Source: Labrys wisconsinensis
Lineage (GTDB): Bacteria > Pseudomonadota > Alphaproteobacteria > Rhizobiales > Labraceae
Direction: 5' to 3'
Assembly (NCBI RefSeq): GCF_030814995.1
Contig: NZ_JAUSVX010000011.1
Span: 186,001 to 250,000 of the forward strand
Length of the DNA stretch: 64,000 nt
Below the pieces are notes generated by a model, which worked only from the letters and a program-made list of their open reading frames with translations, was not told where the DNA came from and made no database searches. A program made the position numbers and the translations under genes. Position 1 is the stretch's first letter, and each line of letters begins with the position of its first letter. Of the stretch, positions 61,590-64,000 are shown piece by piece.

Positions 61590-61627
61590 AGGTTCGTGCG
61601 CGATGGGCGGCCCCATCCGCGACCGTC

Positions 61628-61650
61628 ATGGCCGCGCTCGACGCGGCCAT
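61628..61650. repeat. small palindrome ATGGCCGCG/CGCGGCCAT
   Basis: A 9-bp stem (61628-61636 with 61642-61650) with a CTCGA loop, 38 nt after the larger repeat in the same gap. Probably another dispersed repeat unit; no coding content. Confidence 0.6.
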
Positions 61651-61808
61651 CCAGGCGATCTCACAGGGGCGAAAGAGAGGCCTGCCCCGACAGATCTTCG
61701 GTGGCCGGCTGGACGAACCGACACTTCGTCGGCCGGCACGCCCGGGAACCGAGACCTCCTCGCGGGCGGACGGCCTAGCTTCTCCAAGACGCCACCGGAG
61801 ACGCTTCG

Positions 61809-63302
61809 ATGACCGCCGCTCTCGCCCTCAAACGCGACAGCCATCCCGCCCTCGGCCGGCTCGCAGACGGCCGCCTGCTGCGCGAGCTCGCCTATGTCGA
61901 CGGCCACTGGACCCACGCCCCCGATGCCGCGAGCTTTGCCGTGCGCGACCCGTTCTCCGGCGCCGTCCTCGCCCATGTCGCTGCCCTCGGGCCGGAGGCG
62001 GCGGCGCGGGCGGTCGATGCCGCGGCGCGGGCCTTTCCCATCTGGAAGGCGCTGACGCCGCAGGAGCGGGCCGGCCGGCTGCGGGCCTGGCACGGGCTGA
62101 TCCTGGCGGCCCGCGAGGACCTCGCCCTGCTGATGACCCTCGAGCAGGGCAAGCCGCTGGCCGAGAGCCGCGGCGAGATCGACTATGCCGCGTCCTTCGT
62201 CGAGTGGTACGCCGAGGAGGGAAGGCGCCTCAACGTCGAGAGCGTCACCAGCCATCTCCCCGACGCGCAGATGCTGGTGACGCGCGAGCCGCTCGGCGTC
62301 GCCGCGCTGCTGACGCCCTGGAACTTCCCCGCCGCCATGCTGACGCGAAAGGCCGCGGCCGCACTGGCGGCGGGCTGCACCGTGGTGGCGCATCCCTCGT
62401 CCTATACGCCGCTCTCGGCCCTGGCCCTGGCCGAGCTCGCCGACCGGGCCGGCCTGCCGGCGGGCGTGTTCAACGTCGTCACCGGCGAGGCGGCGCCGAT
62501 CGCCCGGCGGCTCTGCGAGGACGTCCGCGTGCACGCGGTCAGCTTCACCGGCTCGACCGAGGTCGGCCGCCTGATCGCCGGCCAATGTGCGCCGACGGTC
62601 AAGCGCCTCATCATGGAGCTCGGTGGCAATGCGCCGCTGATCATGTTCGACGACGCCGATCTTGAGCGCGCGGTCGAGATCGCGGTCGGCGCCAAGTTCG
62701 CCACCTCGGGCCAGGACTGCCTGGCCGCCAACCGCATCTATGTCCAGCGCGCCCTCTACCCCCGCTTCTGCGAGGCCTTCGCCCGACGCGTCGCCGCGCT
62801 GAAGGTCGGCAGCGGCCTGGAGGTGGGGATTGAAATCGGCCCGCTGATGCATGAGCGCGCCGTTGCCCGCACGAGGGCACGGATCACGGACGCGCTGGCC
62901 CGCGGCGCCCGGCAACTGGTCGGCGAGGCTCCGGCGCCCGGGCCGCTGTTCGTGACGCCGACCCTGCTGGTCGACGTGCCGGAGGAGGCCGCGATCATGC
63001 GCGAGGAGATCTTCGCCCCCGTCGCCGCCGTCGCGTCCTTCGACACCGAGGCCGAGGTGATCGAGCGGGCCAATGCCACCGAATACGGCCTCGTCGCCTA
63101 TGTCGTCACGCGCGATGGCGCCCGCGCCCTGCGGATGAGCCGCGCCCTCGCCTACGGCATGGTGGCGGTCAATCGCGTCAAGCTCACCGGCCCGCCGATC
63201 CCCTTCGGCGGCGTCAAGCAGTCGGGCCTCGGCCGCGAAGGCTCGCGCCACGGCCTGGAGGCTTTCACCGACCTCAAATATACCTGTCTCGATCTCGCCT
63301 GA
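61809..63302 (+). CDS. doeC: aspartate-semialdehyde-type dehydrogenase DoeC (succinate-semialdehyde DH family)
   Basis: A 497-residue aldehyde dehydrogenase. The NAD site LTPWNFPAAMLTRKAAAALAAG (split), the catalytic Glu in MELGGNAPLIMF and the catalytic Cys in SGQDCLAANRIYVQ are present, with EIFAPVAAV near the end. In ectoine catabolism this enzyme oxidises aspartate semialdehyde to aspartate. It is 416 nt after ehuA on the same strand and 11 nt before the aminotransferase gene. Related succinate-semialdehyde dehydrogenases are the alternative, less likely by context. Confidence 0.88.
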   Translation: MTAALALKRDSHPALGRLADGRLLRELAYVDGHWTHAPDAASFAVRDPFSGAVLAHVAALGPEAAARAVDAAARAFPIWKALTPQERAGRLRAWHGLILAAREDLALLMTLEQGKPLAESRGEIDYAASFVEWYAEEGRRLNVESVTSHLPDAQMLVTREPLGVAALLTPWNFPAAMLTRKAAAALAAGCTVVAHPSSYTPLSALALAELADRAGLPAGVFNVVTGEAAPIARRLCEDVRVHAVSFTGSTEVGRLIAGQCAPTVKRLIMELGGNAPLIMFDDADLERAVEIAVGAKFATSGQDCLAANRIYVQRALYPRFCEAFARRVAALKVGSGLEVGIEIGPLMHERAVARTRARITDALARGARQLVGEAPAPGPLFVTPTLLVDVPEEAAIMREEIFAPVAAVASFDTEAEVIERANATEYGLVAYVVTRDGARALRMSRALAYGMVAVNRVKLTGPPIPFGGVKQSGLGREGSRHGLEAFTDLKYTCLDLA

Positions 63303-63313
63303 AGGGAAACGCC

Positions 63314-64000
63314 ATGCTCGACCGCGCCTCCGACAACGAATTGACCGCCTGGGACCGCGATCACTTCTTCCACCCCTCCACCCACATGGCCCAGCACGCC
63401 CGCGGCGAGACGCCGAACCGCATCATCACCGGCGCCGAGGGGGTCTACATCACCGACCGCGCCGGCAAGCGCAGCCTCGACGCCTTTGCCGGGCTCTACT
63501 GCGTCAATGTCGGCTATGGCCGCAAGACGATCACCGACGCCATTGCGGCGCAGGCGGCGGCGCTGCCCTATTACCACGCCTATGTCGGCCACGGCTCGGA
63601 GCCGTCGATCCGCCTCGCCAAGATGATCATCGACCGGGCACCGAAGGGCATGAGCCGGGTGTTCTTCGGCCTGTCCGGCTCGGACGCCAACGAGACCAAC
63701 CTCAAGCTCGTCTGGTACGTCAACAACGTGCTGGGCCGGCCGGAGAAGAAAAAGATCATCTCGCGCTGGCGCGGCTATCACGGCTCCGGCTTGATGACCG
63801 GCAGCCTCACGGGCCTTGCCGCCTTCCACAACCTGTTCGACCTGCCGAAGCCGCCGGTGCTGCACACCGAGGCGCCGTATTATTTCCGCCGGGCGGACCG
63901 CTCGCAGAGCGAGGACGCGTTCTCGCAAACCTGCGCCGACAAGCTGGAGGAGCTGATCCTGGCGGAAGGCCCCGACACCGTCGCCGCCTTCATCGGCGAG
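63314..64000 (+). CDS. doeD: class III aminotransferase DoeD (partial, 3' end cut)
   Basis: The first 229 residues of a class III PLP aminotransferase; the frame runs off the right edge with no stop. Visible features: LDAFAGLYCVNVGYGRKTI, VFFGLSGSDANETNLKLVWY (PLP phosphate-binding region) and SRWRGYHGSGLMTGSLTGL (the stacking Tyr-His). The PLP lysine is beyond the window. It is expected to convert diaminobutyrate to aspartate semialdehyde, the substrate for DoeC just upstream. AAGGGAAACGCC precedes the ATG at 63314. Confidence 0.9.
   Translation, partial: MLDRASDNELTAWDRDHFFHPSTHMAQHARGETPNRIITGAEGVYITDRAGKRSLDAFAGLYCVNVGYGRKTITDAIAAQAAALPYYHAYVGHGSEPSIRLAKMIIDRAPKGMSRVFFGLSGSDANETNLKLVWYVNNVLGRPEKKKIISRWRGYHGSGLMTGSLTGLAAFHNLFDLPKPPVLHTEAPYYFRRADRSQSEDAFSQTCADKLEELILAEGPDTVAAFIGE

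Larger units (their letters stand above)
61393..61808. other. ehuA-doeC gap filled by inverted repeats, no gene
   Basis: A 416-nt stretch without a convincing gene on either strand. It contains a 38-bp perfect inverted repeat and a second smaller palindrome at 61628-61650. Short open frames here have the low-complexity products usual for such repeats. A promoter for doeC could lie near 61750-61800, but I do not see clear -35/-10 boxes. Confidence 0.75.

Overview
The window is GC-rich, gene-dense DNA from an alphaproteobacterium, most likely of the order Hyphomicrobiales (Rhizobiales). The grounds are the gene repertoire (phasin, ECF sigma/anti-sigma pair, fused TAXI-TRAP transporter, ectoine catabolism of the eut/doe/ehu type, many amino-acid ABC transporters), the high GC content, and the many short dispersed palindromes between genes. 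I saw no rRNA, tRNA, CRISPR array, transposase, phage gene or frameshifted gene. Genus-level assignment is not possible from what I can see.

Layout. (1) 1-6984: a Hyf-like membrane complex (HyfB, C, E, F, G, I homologues) whose large subunit lacks the nickel-ligand motifs. It is best read as an energy-converting-hydrogenase-related (Ehr) complex, not a hydrogenase. (2) 6994-12842: a lone DNA methyltransferase-like repair protein. It is followed by a FadR-type regulator with a perfect TGGTCTGACCA palindrome upstream, and an uptake/catabolic operon (beta-hydroxyacid dehydrogenase, polar-amino-acid-type ABC importer, RpiB-like isomerase) of unknown substrate. (3) 13044-15392: an adaptive-response DNA alkylation repair operon, ada - 2OG-Fe(II) oxygenase - ogt, with overlapping genes. 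(4) 15614-29542: mixed housekeeping and accessory genes: TerC-CBS membrane protein, DUF2076 protein, BI-1 family protein, ECF sigma/anti-sigma pair, phasin, PL5-type alginate lyase, HAD phosphatase, ICMT-like methyltransferase, SnoaL-like protein, GH15 glucosidase, and a TAXI-TRAP transporter. (5) 29728-37310: GH36 alpha-galactosidase, a large secreted Sel1-repeat protein, an MFS transporter and a BBE-type flavoenzyme. The last two are divergent from a LysR regulator. (6) 38323-45164: a Bat/MoxR operon (MoxR, DUF58, DUF4381, two VWA proteins, TPR protein, BatD). (7) 45341-51614: a NarL-type two-component system, a sulfite-oxidase-like protein divergent from an RpiR regulator across a striking inverted repeat, a COG4280-type membrane protein with a small partner, a tyrosine phosphatase and a MarC protein. 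(8) 51729-64000: the ectoine/hydroxyectoine utilisation cluster.

The ectoine cluster is the most coherent system. A Lrp-type regulator (AsnR) lies divergent to a MocR-type regulator (EnuR/EhuR). EnuR is followed by eutB, eutC, doeA (eutD), doeB (eutE), the importer ehuBCDA, an aspartate-semialdehyde-type dehydrogenase (doeC) and the start of an aminotransferase (doeD), which runs off the right edge. Import by Ehu, ring opening by DoeA, deacetylation by DoeB, transamination by DoeD and oxidation by DoeC would turn ectoine into aspartate. EutB and EutC belong to the hydroxyectoine branch. EutA, the usual third member of that branch, is not in the window. Two near-identical 18-bp palindromic sites, one just upstream of enuR and one between enuR and eutB, are the likely EnuR operators.

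A second theme is dispersed inverted repeats. Palindromes with arms of 9 to 66 nt sit in most of the longer intergenic gaps, including inside the ehu operon and between ehuA and doeC.
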